A stretch of 64,000 nt of DNA from Roseofilum capinflatum BLCC-M114 (GTDB lineage: Bacteria; Cyanobacteriota; Cyanobacteriia; Cyanobacteriales; Desertifilaceae), in NCBI RefSeq assembly GCF_030068505.1, contig NZ_JAQOSO010000092.1, positions 92,808 to 156,807 on the forward strand. Reading direction: 5' to 3'. Position numbers and translations under genes: made by a program. Every line of letters starts with the position of its first letter. The stretch's first letter is position 1. Shown piece by piece: positions 34,773 through 42,420 of this stretch. The notes under the pieces are model-generated. The model was not told the DNA's origin. It did not search any database and saw nothing but the letters and a program-made list of their open reading frames with translations.

Positions 34773-37040
34773 TTATTTCAGTTTTTGCCAAACTTTAATT
34801 TCACTTTTGTCTGCACAAGAACTGACTATAACTTTTCCATCACAAGCAAAAACTATAGAATAAATACCCCTCAAATAACAACCATCAGTTTCAGGAGTAT
34901 CTAACATTTGAATAAGTGTTCCATCTATAGGATTCCAGAGCTTAATGGTGCTGTCCGAACACCCACTAGCTAAAATCTGATTATCTGGACTAAAAGTGAG
35001 ACAAGATACATTGTTACATTCAGCCGATAGAGAATGAAGTAACTGACCTGCTTTCCAGTTCCATATATTAAGTCTTCCTTCATAAGTTCCACTAGCTAGA
35101 AGATTACCATCATGACTAAATGCTAATGATCGTATAATTGCATCATACCCAAACAGAGTCCGTTTGATTTTGCCAGTGTGCAAATCCCAAATATCAATTT
35201 TATTGTCACACATACTAGCAACTGTTCTACCATCAGTGTTGATGGCCAAAAGAGCATTGTCATGACTACTAGAAAGCGTATGGATAATTTGTCCGGTCTG
35301 TACTTCCCAAACTTTAATTGTTTTGTCTATACTACCACTTATGATAAATTCTCCATTCGGACTAAATTTCACACACATCACATCGTCAGAATGTCCTGCT
35401 ACATTTGTTCTACTAGCTTGCTTGTAAACAAAGTCTGTTGATATAGGTAAGAAATTAGATGCAATATTAAGAATATCATCAGTAGTTTCTCCTAAAATTG
35501 CAAATCTTCGATTTCCTAAAGCATTTAGCAATTCACCTGTTTGTAAACTCCAAATCTTGACCTGTGTACCCAAATCACAACTAGCTATTTGCCTACCATT
35601 TGGATTGATTGAAATATCATAACATTTACCGAGATCAACAGATAGGCTCTTCTGAAAAATTAGCTGATAATGACTGTCTTTATCTTCTTCTATTTTCCAC
35701 ATTTTCAGTATTGACCCAAAGGTGGTGACAATTATCCTATCATTGACGGGATTAACGGCAACACATCGACACAGATCATAAGCTTCATAACTCCTCAAAT
35801 TTGATTCAACAATATCAACACATTGCCATTTATTATATTTATCAGAATTTTTAGCTTGATCGGCCTTTTTAGAAACTTTAAGAAACTCTCTCCACAACAA
35901 AGGTCGAGTGTCAGGATGCTGCTGAAAAATCACTGGATTCCAACTCATACCTGGATAACTATCATCATAATTATCTTTGAGTTTTTTCCTTGTTTCGCGT
36001 AAAGCATCATGTAAACTTCTGTCACCCTCTCCACCAGCAAAAGCTTTGAGGAAATCCTGTAAAAAGTCTTGTGCTACTGTATCCGGAACTTTATTCCGCA
36101 TGACAATAACTTGAGGCAAAGATAACTCTTGTAACTGATTGGCAATACCCAACCCATCACAGGAATTAAATATTGCCAATTGCAAACCATTAGCGATGGC
36201 TTCTACTAAAGATTCCTTTAAATTGCTAATAGAGATCGTTTCTTCACTTCCATTTTGATTCCGCTTTAGCAATAAATATCCTTTATTAGTATCTCTTTCA
36301 CTCCCACTATGTCCAGAATGAAAAATAATTTGCCAGTGTTTTTCCCACAATTTATCAACTAAAATTTGGCGAGTTGGCTGCGCTAAAAACTCGATGTCTG
36401 CATCTAATTTACTAATTGCATCCAGATCTGATTGATAATCAATTTTTGAAATTGTCTCTTTTTCTAACGGCTCACCCAGAATAACTAAAATTTTAACTTG
36501 AAATAGTTTTCTGGAGTCCAAGTTTAGCCCCACGGCTGTCTGCTGTGATGGACTAAAGACAAACTCAGTTTTGGATAATTTATCAGAATCGCTAAATAAC
36601 TCCCAAACTTGCCAAGGAAGTTGCTTTAGCGAATCATTATCTGTCTGAATAATAACTCTAACTCTATCCTGTCTATTAAGTTCCAATGATAAAGCGCTAA
36701 TAATTTTCTGCCAATCTTTATGCTGATGTTTTAACCATTCTTGAACTTTCTTTTCTAGCTCTTCTGTTTGTCGAGGAAAGCTAATTCCTACTTGATTAAC
36801 CTGAGCAGCAGGAAGTTTAATTGATCGACTGGCAAAATATTGAATCCATTCTTCAAAATTCTGTTTCCATTGTCCAAGACTAGACTCTGTTAAACCTTTA
36901 GGAGCAGGTGGCAACCATCCATTGGGAATACGGTTACTTCCTTCAATTCCATCAGTTCCAATACGCACCGTGACTGGAAAGCCCGTTTCAAAGCTTCCTT
37001 CTCCAAACTCAAAGATGACCCATTTTCTGGTAACTGCCAT
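34773..37040 (-). CDS. CHAT-domain peptidase with WD40 propeller
   Basis: This 755-residue protein has two parts. An N-terminal region (1-180) typical of cyanobacterial CHAT proteins (FEFGEGSFETGFPV) leads into a CHAT caspase-like domain (about 180-390). Its catalytic dyad is visible as His in IIFHSGHSG (His241 or His244) and Cys294 in IFNSCDG. Residues about 415-755 hold seven WD40 repeats, with clear blades ending in KVWEVQTG, NIWNWKAG and KLWNPIDG, consistent with a closed seven-bladed propeller. I chose the ATG at 37040; a TTG at 37097 would abut the upstream gene. It is last in a tandem with a DUF1822 gene and a sigma factor gene, and is a candidate sensor-protease of that set. Confidence 0.9.
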   Translation of the reverse strand: MAVTRKWVIFEFGEGSFETGFPVTVRIGTDGIEGSNRIPNGWLPPAPKGLTESSLGQWKQNFEEWIQYFASRSIKLPAAQVNQVGISFPRQTEELEKKVQEWLKHQHKDWQKIISALSLELNRQDRVRVIIQTDNDSLKQLPWQVWELFSDSDKLSKTEFVFSPSQQTAVGLNLDSRKLFQVKILVILGEPLEKETISKIDYQSDLDAISKLDADIEFLAQPTRQILVDKLWEKHWQIIFHSGHSGSERDTNKGYLLLKRNQNGSEETISISNLKESLVEAIANGLQLAIFNSCDGLGIANQLQELSLPQVIVMRNKVPDTVAQDFLQDFLKAFAGGEGDRSLHDALRETRKKLKDNYDDSYPGMSWNPVIFQQHPDTRPLLWREFLKVSKKADQAKNSDKYNKWQCVDIVESNLRSYEAYDLCRCVAVNPVNDRIIVTTFGSILKMWKIEEDKDSHYQLIFQKSLSVDLGKCYDISINPNGRQIASCDLGTQVKIWSLQTGELLNALGNRRFAILGETTDDILNIASNFLPISTDFVYKQASRTNVAGHSDDVMCVKFSPNGEFIISGSIDKTIKVWEVQTGQIIHTLSSSHDNALLAINTDGRTVASMCDNKIDIWDLHTGKIKRTLFGYDAIIRSLAFSHDGNLLASGTYEGRLNIWNWKAGQLLHSLSAECNNVSCLTFSPDNQILASGCSDSTIKLWNPIDGTLIQMLDTPETDGCYLRGIYSIVFACDGKVIVSSCADKSEIKVWQKLK

Positions 37041-37097
37041 ACCCTTTGAATTTCCACACAAGACAATTGGTTGTAGATGATCAGCAGTATAGCACAA

Positions 37098-38066
37098 TTA
37101 TAACAAAAAATGTTCTGTAACACTACTTTCCTCTAGACTTACGCGAATACTAAATTGATCCTTGGGTTCACCTGTAAATTCTAACTTTAGCCAATTCGCT
37201 GCTCTCGCTTGTACTTGCAATTTAGGGATAGGAGTACCCGTTTCATCCAATACTGTCAATTGAACTCCATCAGGTAAATACATTGCATCCGCAGCAGGAT
37301 ACAACCGCACATTAATCTGAATTTCTGCTTCACTCAATTGTTTTTGCCGAATAATCAGTATCACAGTTTCTTGATGCATTTGCACTCCTAAACGGATCAC
37401 TTTTGCACCATTGACTTCGGGTTGTTCAATCCCTTGATGATTGGGCTTAATACTACGAGTTGGATTTAAAGCTAAGGTGAGCGCAACTTCTTCGGGCTGC
37501 CATCCATTCTCAAAAATTTGTTGAAACCATTCACATAATTTAACTAATGGATGATCTGCTTCTACCTCTTTGACTTGATATAGATGATCGATCGCCTCCT
37601 CAAGAGATTGGATTTGATGTAGTGGAAGATACTCCGTACTTACTTGCTTCACAAACCCCAACAAATTCGCTTCCCACTCTTGGGCATCAATTTCCGTGAC
37701 AAAATAGCCAATTCGATCTTGCCATACTTCTTGAGGAATATAACAAACCTCCGCATTCGGTAACACAGCACGGCATTCTATTTTACCAAACCCTTTCAAA
37801 TTTAAATCCGCGATATCCATAAAGTAATGGGTAAAATCATCATTACTCTGGTTCTGTGCAATTCTATCGGCTAAATCACTCTCTATTGCCAGATATTGAA
37901 AGTAAGCACTAACCGCACACCGAGCCAAAGTGTTCAGATAAATTTGCTCCTGTTTTTGAGGATGTTCATATTTTTGTTTCCAACGGTTAGCCAGATCAAA
38001 ATCCCGTTTCCTCAAAGGAATGGTAATCATCGAATCTCTATTCATAGTTGGTAATTCTGCGCTCAT
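37098..38066 (-). CDS. DUF1822 family protein
   Basis: This is a 322-residue soluble protein of the cyanobacterial DUF1822 family. Typical parts are the IPQEVWQDRIGYFV region, LLGFVKQV with LPLHQIQSLEEAI, and the C-terminal block VRLYPAADAMYLPDGVQLTVLDE with TGEPKDQFSIRV. The biochemical function is unknown. It starts 33 bases after the sigma gene, with GGGAG before its ATG, and is followed by the CHAT gene, so all three should be on one transcript. By position it could be the partner or substrate linking the protease to the sigma factor (inference). Confidence 0.85.
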   Translation of the reverse strand: MSAELPTMNRDSMITIPLRKRDFDLANRWKQKYEHPQKQEQIYLNTLARCAVSAYFQYLAIESDLADRIAQNQSNDDFTHYFMDIADLNLKGFGKIECRAVLPNAEVCYIPQEVWQDRIGYFVTEIDAQEWEANLLGFVKQVSTEYLPLHQIQSLEEAIDHLYQVKEVEADHPLVKLCEWFQQIFENGWQPEEVALTLALNPTRSIKPNHQGIEQPEVNGAKVIRLGVQMHQETVILIIRQKQLSEAEIQINVRLYPAADAMYLPDGVQLTVLDETGTPIPKLQVQARAANWLKLEFTGEPKDQFSIRVSLEESSVTEHFLL

Positions 38067-38099
38067 CGTTTTTCTCCCTGATTCCTCATTTCATACAAT

Positions 38100-38813
38100 T
38101 TACAAATAGTCTTCGCGAATCTCTTCCCAGCCATCCAAATAGCGACTGATATATTCAATGAAATCCTTTTTTTTCTGCGGGTGTTCATCTAGATAATTAA
38201 TCCAACGATAAGCCGTTTGCTCTGGGTTTTTAGCCTGCACACCAAAGTATATGGCAATTTCCCGTGCTGATTTCCCTTCAAGTCTCAAGAGTAAAACTTG
38301 TTGAAGAGTCACCGGATACTTCTTGGCTATATTATACTGGAGTTTCTTCTCTAGATCGGTGGCAATGATCTCTCTGAGTTTCTGACCATTAGACATTGGC
38401 TTCTTGTCTTCATCAGATATCTCTTTACCATACAAATTCATGTCAGTTAAAGATATATTGTTCTGTTGATCTCGCTGCTTCCGGCGCAGTTTATCAAGGG
38501 TTCGATTTCTAATAATCCTCATAAACCAAGCCATAAATGCAGATTCTTCGCGAATCTCATAGTTGTTAATGGCCTGATTAAGAGATGCATAAGATTCATC
38601 TAGACTATCCTGAACCAAATCCTTATCTTCCTTAAATCTCTGTTTTAAGGCTCTCAAACTATTTCTCAAATCATCTGATTGACTGATTAACCTGATGAGT
38701 TTCGTCAAAATATGATTGCGCTTGACTAGGTACTTTGGATCTTCAGCACCTAATTTCAGGGCTTGAGCTTGACGCACCAACTCTTTGAGCTTTCGGTCTA
38801 AATCATAGTTCAT
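38100..38813 (-). CDS. Sigma-70 family RNA polymerase sigma factor (ECF-like)
   Basis: This protein of 237 residues has a region-2-like helix set (MAWFMRIIRNRTLDKLRRKQ, about 100-125) and a region-4-like helix-turn-helix (VTLQQVLLLRLEGKSAREIAIYFGV, about 175-200). It lacks region 3 and a full region 1. It therefore resembles small alternative sigma factors and may direct polymerase to specific promoters. I chose the ATG at 38813; the frame remains open to 38972 but the extra part looks like spacer. First gene of the sigma-DUF1822-CHAT set. No separate anti-sigma gene is recognisable. Confidence 0.8.
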   Translation of the reverse strand: MNYDLDRKLKELVRQAQALKLGAEDPKYLVKRNHILTKLIRLISQSDDLRNSLRALKQRFKEDKDLVQDSLDESYASLNQAINNYEIREESAFMAWFMRIIRNRTLDKLRRKQRDQQNNISLTDMNLYGKEISDEDKKPMSNGQKLREIIATDLEKKLQYNIAKKYPVTLQQVLLLRLEGKSAREIAIYFGVQAKNPEQTAYRWINYLDEHPQKKKDFIEYISRYLDGWEEIREDYL

Positions 38814-39142
38814 AAACTCTGGGGTGACAGAAAGGCAATAAATATAGTATAGACTCAAACAGGCATTATCGGATACACTAGGATGGAGAACAAAACAGGC
38901 GATCGCCCCATTCTCGACTCCTCTGCCTTTCCTTCGTCTATAGCACAATACAGGTGGATTCGACATCATCAAAACCTAAGATTTCATCCTTGCTAAACAC
39001 TCAACGCTGCAAGGCCGCCCCATTTATGCAACAAAAATGTAAATTTTTGTAATATCATATCCGCTAAATCAGCTATAGCTTGCACCAACAGATGAAGCAC
39101 CTGCTGTTCAAGGGCGGATACAGGTATCAAGGAGATATTGCA
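38814..39142. other. Spacer upstream of the sigma gene
   Basis: This 329-base spacer must hold the promoter of the sigma-DUF1822-CHAT set; I see no reliable -35/-10. Positions 39051-39079 hold an ATATC-N-TATCCGCTAAATCAGCTATA-type repeat also present at 20080-20103. No gene is seen. Confidence 0.5.
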
Positions 39143-39385
39143 TTAAAATAGCTCCGGTTTGTGAGGGGGAATGAGTTCATCCCGATAGGACTCGGAAGCA
39201 GGAAAATCAGGGACTCCTTGATAAGATAAGATCGCTTCTGGCCATTGGTAAGCTGAAATGGGTGGCGCTTGCATTGTGTGGCGTAATACTTGCAGAATCA
39301 ATGTGGATAGGGAAATATTGGATTGCTCCGCTTGACGGATGAGGTCTTGTTGGAGGTCTGGCGGTAAGTTGATGGTAATTTGCAT
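39143..39385 (-). CDS. Ribbon-helix-helix-like small protein, possible antitoxin
   Basis: This 80-residue protein begins MQITINLPPDLQQDLIRQAE, the pattern of a ribbon-helix-helix DNA-binding N-terminus (beta strand, then two helices), with a short acidic-aromatic tail. Such small proteins are often antitoxins; no toxin is paired with it. Its first 18 codons and leader recur at 40939-41013, where the gene is truncated. Confidence 0.6.
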   Translation of the reverse strand: MQITINLPPDLQQDLIRQAEQSNISLSTLILQVLRHTMQAPPISAYQWPEAILSYQGVPDFPASESYRDELIPPHKPELF

Positions 39386-39496
39386 CGATGAATTTTCCTC
39401 AGTTTATCCCTGTTGGGGTGATATTTTATTATCACATCCTATTGCCCAGAAATTGGGTTATGCTCACAACAAAATGCTCAGTAGCATTAAATCACG

Positions 39497-39568
39497 GCTC
39501 AAGCAGAAGACTTAGACTTGGGGTATTGACTTTGGCAGATTTTACCGCCGTGCCTCTATCTCATCCAT
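39497..39568. pseudogene. Remnants of HTH, PIN and toxin genes at a deletion scar
   Basis: Positions 39497-39529 match the last codons of the HTH antitoxin gene at 41173 (AQAEDLDLGY), 39532-39549 match the start of its PIN-toxin partner, and 39553-39568 match the first codons of the YoeB-type toxin at 41974 in reverse. The bodies of the three genes are gone. A short ACGGCT repeat marks the first junction. Confidence 0.8.
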
Positions 39569-39821
39569 TTAAAATGTCCCTAATTGTTGATTCGTCAACA
39601 CCATCTTTTACGGGCGTTTGTCCACCCTCTTTAATGGATTGAGACATTCCAGGTATAGATTGTAAATACAGAGTTTCTTGAATTGCATTCCAATCTGTTT
39701 CACTAATCACAATAGCATTACCGGCAGAACCTTGTAATAAAATCGGCCGATCATTTTCAAGCGCTCGATCGACTAATTCATTAATTAGATCGGCGTATTC
39801 ATTTTTTGAAGTGGCTTCCAT
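39561..39821 (-). CDS. Phd/YefM-type antitoxin, orphan copy
   Basis: The 86-residue product is a Phd/YefM antitoxin: a short DNA-binding N-terminus (MEATSKNEYADLINEL) and a C-terminal part that neutralises a toxin. It is almost identical to the antitoxin at 41967. GGAG precedes the ATG at 39821. Only about 16 bases of the cognate toxin gene remain after it, so this is an orphan antitoxin, able in principle to inhibit the toxin of the second copy. Confidence 0.85.
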   Translation of the reverse strand: MEATSKNEYADLINELVDRALENDRPILLQGSAGNAIVISETDWNAIQETLYLQSIPGMSQSIKEGGQTPVKDGVDESTIRDILNG

Positions 39822-40042
39822 TAAATCTCCTTTTTTTGCGATCGACGCTAAACTAATGGTCATCAGGCAATTTATCTATTTTACTATGATTTTATAATCA
39901 ATACCGATGAACCCATTCGCATCTTGAGCCAATCATAGGCGATCGCCATGCCAACTCCCTCATGATGGCGTATCTGCTATATATTGGCTCATGTGAGCAA
40001 AAACTTGTGATTGACACCAGCGTTAATCAGTAACAACGATTT

Positions 40043-40459
40043 ATGTCTGCCAGAGATATTTTCCATGAAGCGGTCAAACGAGCGTTGCTCAAGGATCGCT
40101 GGCAAATTACAGATGACCCCCTAGAGTTGGATTGGGAAGAAGTTACGGTTAAAATCGATCTAGCCGCAGAACGACTGATTGCTGCGGAACGGGAAAACGA
40201 AAAAATTGCGGTGGAGATTAAGAGTTTTATTAGTCCTTCAGCGATTAGTGATTTTCATACAGCATTGGGGCAATTTTAAAATTACCGAATTATGCTGGAT
40301 GTGAATGAACCTGAGCGATCGCTTTATCTTGCAGTTCCAGTTGAGGCCTACGAAAGTTTTTTCCAGAGTCGTCTAGCGCAGGTTGCTGTTCGGCAAAATC
40401 AAGTTAAGTTGTTAGTTTACGATCCCGTTTTTGAGGAGGTTGTGCAATGGATAAGATAG
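40043..40459 (+). pseudogene. xisH: XisH family protein, interrupted, copy 2
   Basis: This is a XisH-type protein (MSARDIFHEAVKRALLKDRW, then VEIKSF, which marks the nuclease-like core). An in-frame TAA at 40277-40279 ends the first part at 78 residues, where an intact XisH would continue with leucine. The remaining part, from an ATG at 40292 to the TAG at 40459, reads on as the normal C-terminus (55 codons) and overlaps the xisI start. It is broken or split; the same stop occurs in the other copy. Confidence 0.88.
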
Positions 40460-40809
40460 GGCACTATCGAGACTGTATTCAAAAACTCCTAACGGAACAT
40501 AGTCATTACAGTCAGGATACGGCCGAGGTGGAGAGTTTACTGTGTTTCGATGTAGAGCGCGATCGCTATCAACTGATGCGGGTGGGGTGGAAACATTTGA
40601 AGCGAATCTATTATACAGTGTTACATTTCGATATTCGAGACGGGCAAATCTGGTTACAGCAGAACGCGACGGATAGTGATGTGGGAGAAGAGTTGGTGGC
40701 CATGGGAGTGCCGAGGGAGGATATTGTTTTAGGGTTACAGCCGCCCTATAAGCGACCTTATACGGGGTATGGGGTGGGGGGCGATCTCGCCCTCCATTGT
40801 AATGAATAG
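40447..40809 (+). CDS. xisI: XisI family protein, copy 2
   Basis: This is a 120-residue XisI protein almost identical to the one at 33023, differing by a few bases near the 3' end. It begins within the last codons of the interrupted xisH. The intactness of both xisI copies beside two broken xisH copies suggests XisI alone is kept. The family's function outside fdxN-element excision is not known. Confidence 0.9.
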   Translation: MDKIGHYRDCIQKLLTEHSHYSQDTAEVESLLCFDVERDRYQLMRVGWKHLKRIYYTVLHFDIRDGQIWLQQNATDSDVGEELVAMGVPREDIVLGLQPPYKRPYTGYGVGGDLALHCNE

Positions 40810-41172
40810 AGTTTAATTCCTAAAGGAAATCTTAAAAAGGCTGGAATCCTTATATATCAATGGTTTTAGCCTTGATAGGGAACAACTTAGTATTTTAGTG
40901 AACCTCTTGCTGTTAGGCACTTTCAACGACTTCGGGAATCAGCTCTTAGATCGCTCCGCTTTACAGATGAGGTCTTGTTGGAGGTCTGGCGGTAAGTTGA
41001 TTGTAATTTGCATCGATGAATTTTCCTCAGTTTATCCCTGTTGGGGTAACATTTTACTACATCCTACTGCCGAGAAATCAGGTTATACTGACAACAAAAT
41101 GCTCAGTAGCATTAAATCACGGCTGTAGGTAGACTAGAGGTAACAAGAGAGGGCTACTATGGGAGGCTTGCT
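40810..41172. other. Spacer with truncated RHH gene
   Basis: This 363-base spacer ends the second xisHI copy and starts the second copy of the toxin-antitoxin segment. It contains the truncated RHH gene listed separately and its leader; the rest shows no gene. Positions 41100-41130 match the leader that precedes 39497. Confidence 0.6.
40939..41013 (-). pseudogene. Truncated copy of the RHH-like gene
   Basis: The first 18 codons match the gene at 39143 (MQITINLPPDLQQDL), then the sequence diverges and a stop follows after 24 codons. The leader upstream is also duplicated. Confidence 0.8.
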
Positions 41173-41628
41173 ATGAGCATTAATCAATCAACCACGATTC
41201 CCACTGCTGAAGAAGCACGGATAGCAAGAGAGGCCAGCAGGACATTTGCGACTCTAATTCCCAATCAAAAGCCATTACAACTGACAGTAACCAGTGATGA
41301 TGACATTGAGAGAGAACTGACTCTTCCGCCAACAGCAGTTCGACTCCTTCTCGATATTCTCGAACAGATGGCCCTAGGTAAAGCAGTCACCATTATCCCC
41401 GTCAATGCTGAGTTAACGATCCAGCAAGCTGCTGACCTACTCAATGTTTCCCGTCCATTTCTCATAGATCTCATCAACAAAAATGAAATTCCTTACCGCA
41501 AATTGGGTCGGGGTCAACGAATTTTATTTGAAGAACTGATGAACTATAAGCAGAAAGTTGAACGGTCTCAAAAAGCAGCTCTCGAAGAACTTACGGCTCA
41601 AGCAGAAGAGTTAGACTTGGGGTATTGA
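41173..41628 (+). CDS. HTH DNA-binding protein of a PIN-type toxin-antitoxin pair
   Basis: This protein of 151 residues has an excisionase/MerR-type helix-turn-helix in its C-terminal half (TIQQAADLLNVSRPFLIDLI, then RKLGRGQR, about residues 80-120). An N-terminal region of about 70 residues resembles the antitoxin partners of PIN-domain toxins. A toxin remnant follows its stop by two bases, so the pair is broken. It may still bind DNA. Confidence 0.8.
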   Translation: MSINQSTTIPTAEEARIAREASRTFATLIPNQKPLQLTVTSDDDIERELTLPPTAVRLLLDILEQMALGKAVTIIPVNAELTIQQAADLLNVSRPFLIDLINKNEIPYRKLGRGQRILFEELMNYKQKVERSQKAALEELTAQAEELDLGY

Positions 41629-41630
41629 CC

Positions 41631-41699
41631 TTGGCCAATTTTACCGCCCTCTACGATGCTTGTGTCCTCTACCCAGCACCACCGAGTTTTCCAGATTAG
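41631..41699 (+). pseudogene. N-terminal remnant of a PIN-domain toxin
   Basis: A TTG-started frame of 22 codons reads ANFTALYDACVLYPAP, the usual N-terminus of PIN toxins of this pair (first catalytic Asp in YDAC), then stops. The remaining gene is missing. Confidence 0.8.
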
Positions 41700-41974
41700 G
41701 ATTCATAATGTGTCCACATTCGGATAACTTTTATGATTTTTTCTTCTAGTAATATTTGATAAACCAAACGATGCTGAATATTAATTCTTCTAGAATAGTA
41801 ACCCTGCAAATCTCCGCTTAGTTTTTCATAGGGAGGATAGGTAGCATAAGGATTTTCTTTGATTACATCCAGAATCTTGGTCACTTGCTTCCCTAGCCCA
41901 GCAGATGCTATTTTTCTAGAATCTTTTTCTGCTTGCTTAGTAAATAAGATCTCCCATTCCTCTATTTCATCCAT
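41696..41974 (-). CDS. YoeB/Txe-type toxin
   Basis: The 92-residue product is a Txe/YoeB ribosome-dependent mRNA interferase. The C-terminal pattern RRINIQHRLVYQ and IRMWTHYES is diagnostic, with the catalytic Arg and His and the terminal Tyr present. It overlaps the end of its antitoxin gene by eight bases. It should be active unless bound by the Phd-type antitoxin. Confidence 0.92.
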   Translation of the reverse strand: MDEIEEWEILFTKQAEKDSRKIASAGLGKQVTKILDVIKENPYATYPPYEKLSGDLQGYYSRRINIQHRLVYQILLEEKIIKVIRMWTHYES

Positions 41975-42227
41975 TTAAAATGTCCCTAATGGTTGATTCA
42001 TCAATACAATCTTCTACGGGCGTTTGTCCACCCTCTTTAATGGATTGAGACATTCCCGGTATAGATTGTAAATATAAAGTTTCTTGAATCGCATTCCAAT
42101 CTGTTTCACTAATGACAATAGCATTACCGGCAGAACCTTGTAATAAAATCGGCTGATTATTTTCAAGCGCTCGATCGACTAATTCATCAATTAGATCGGC
42201 GTATTCATTTTTTGAAATAGTTTCCAT
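41967..42227 (-). CDS. Phd/YefM-type antitoxin
   Basis: This 86-residue protein forms the antitoxin half of the YoeB-type pair. N-terminal METISKNEYADLIDEL makes the DNA-binding and dimer part, and the C-terminus masks the toxin. The toxin gene overlaps its 3' end by eight bases, the usual translational coupling. It differs from the orphan copy at 39561 in only a handful of residues. Confidence 0.92.
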   Translation of the reverse strand: METISKNEYADLIDELVDRALENNQPILLQGSAGNAIVISETDWNAIQETLYLQSIPGMSQSIKEGGQTPVEDCIDESTIRDILNG

Positions 42228-42420
42228 GTAATCTTCCTTTTTTACGATCGACGATAAACTAATAGTTCTTAGGCAATTTCCCTATTTTCCTGGTATTTTA
42301 TCATTAATGCCGATCAACCCATTCTCCTGTCCCGACGCGCCCATCTTGGCAAAGGGGCCGGTAGGAGCGCACAATAAACAAAGGATTGAGAGAGACTTTT
42401 AGAGAACAAACCCCCATCCC

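Noticed and set aside
34773-38813. Type III-E CRISPR-associated CHAT/sigma locus
   Set aside because: No Cas7-11-like gene, array or Csx30/Csx31 is present; only the CHAT and sigma components are analogous.
33023-40809. A nif-associated excision element based on xisHI
   Set aside because: No XisF-type recombinase, nif gene or conserved attachment site was seen; XisH/XisI pairs are common in cyanobacteria without such elements.
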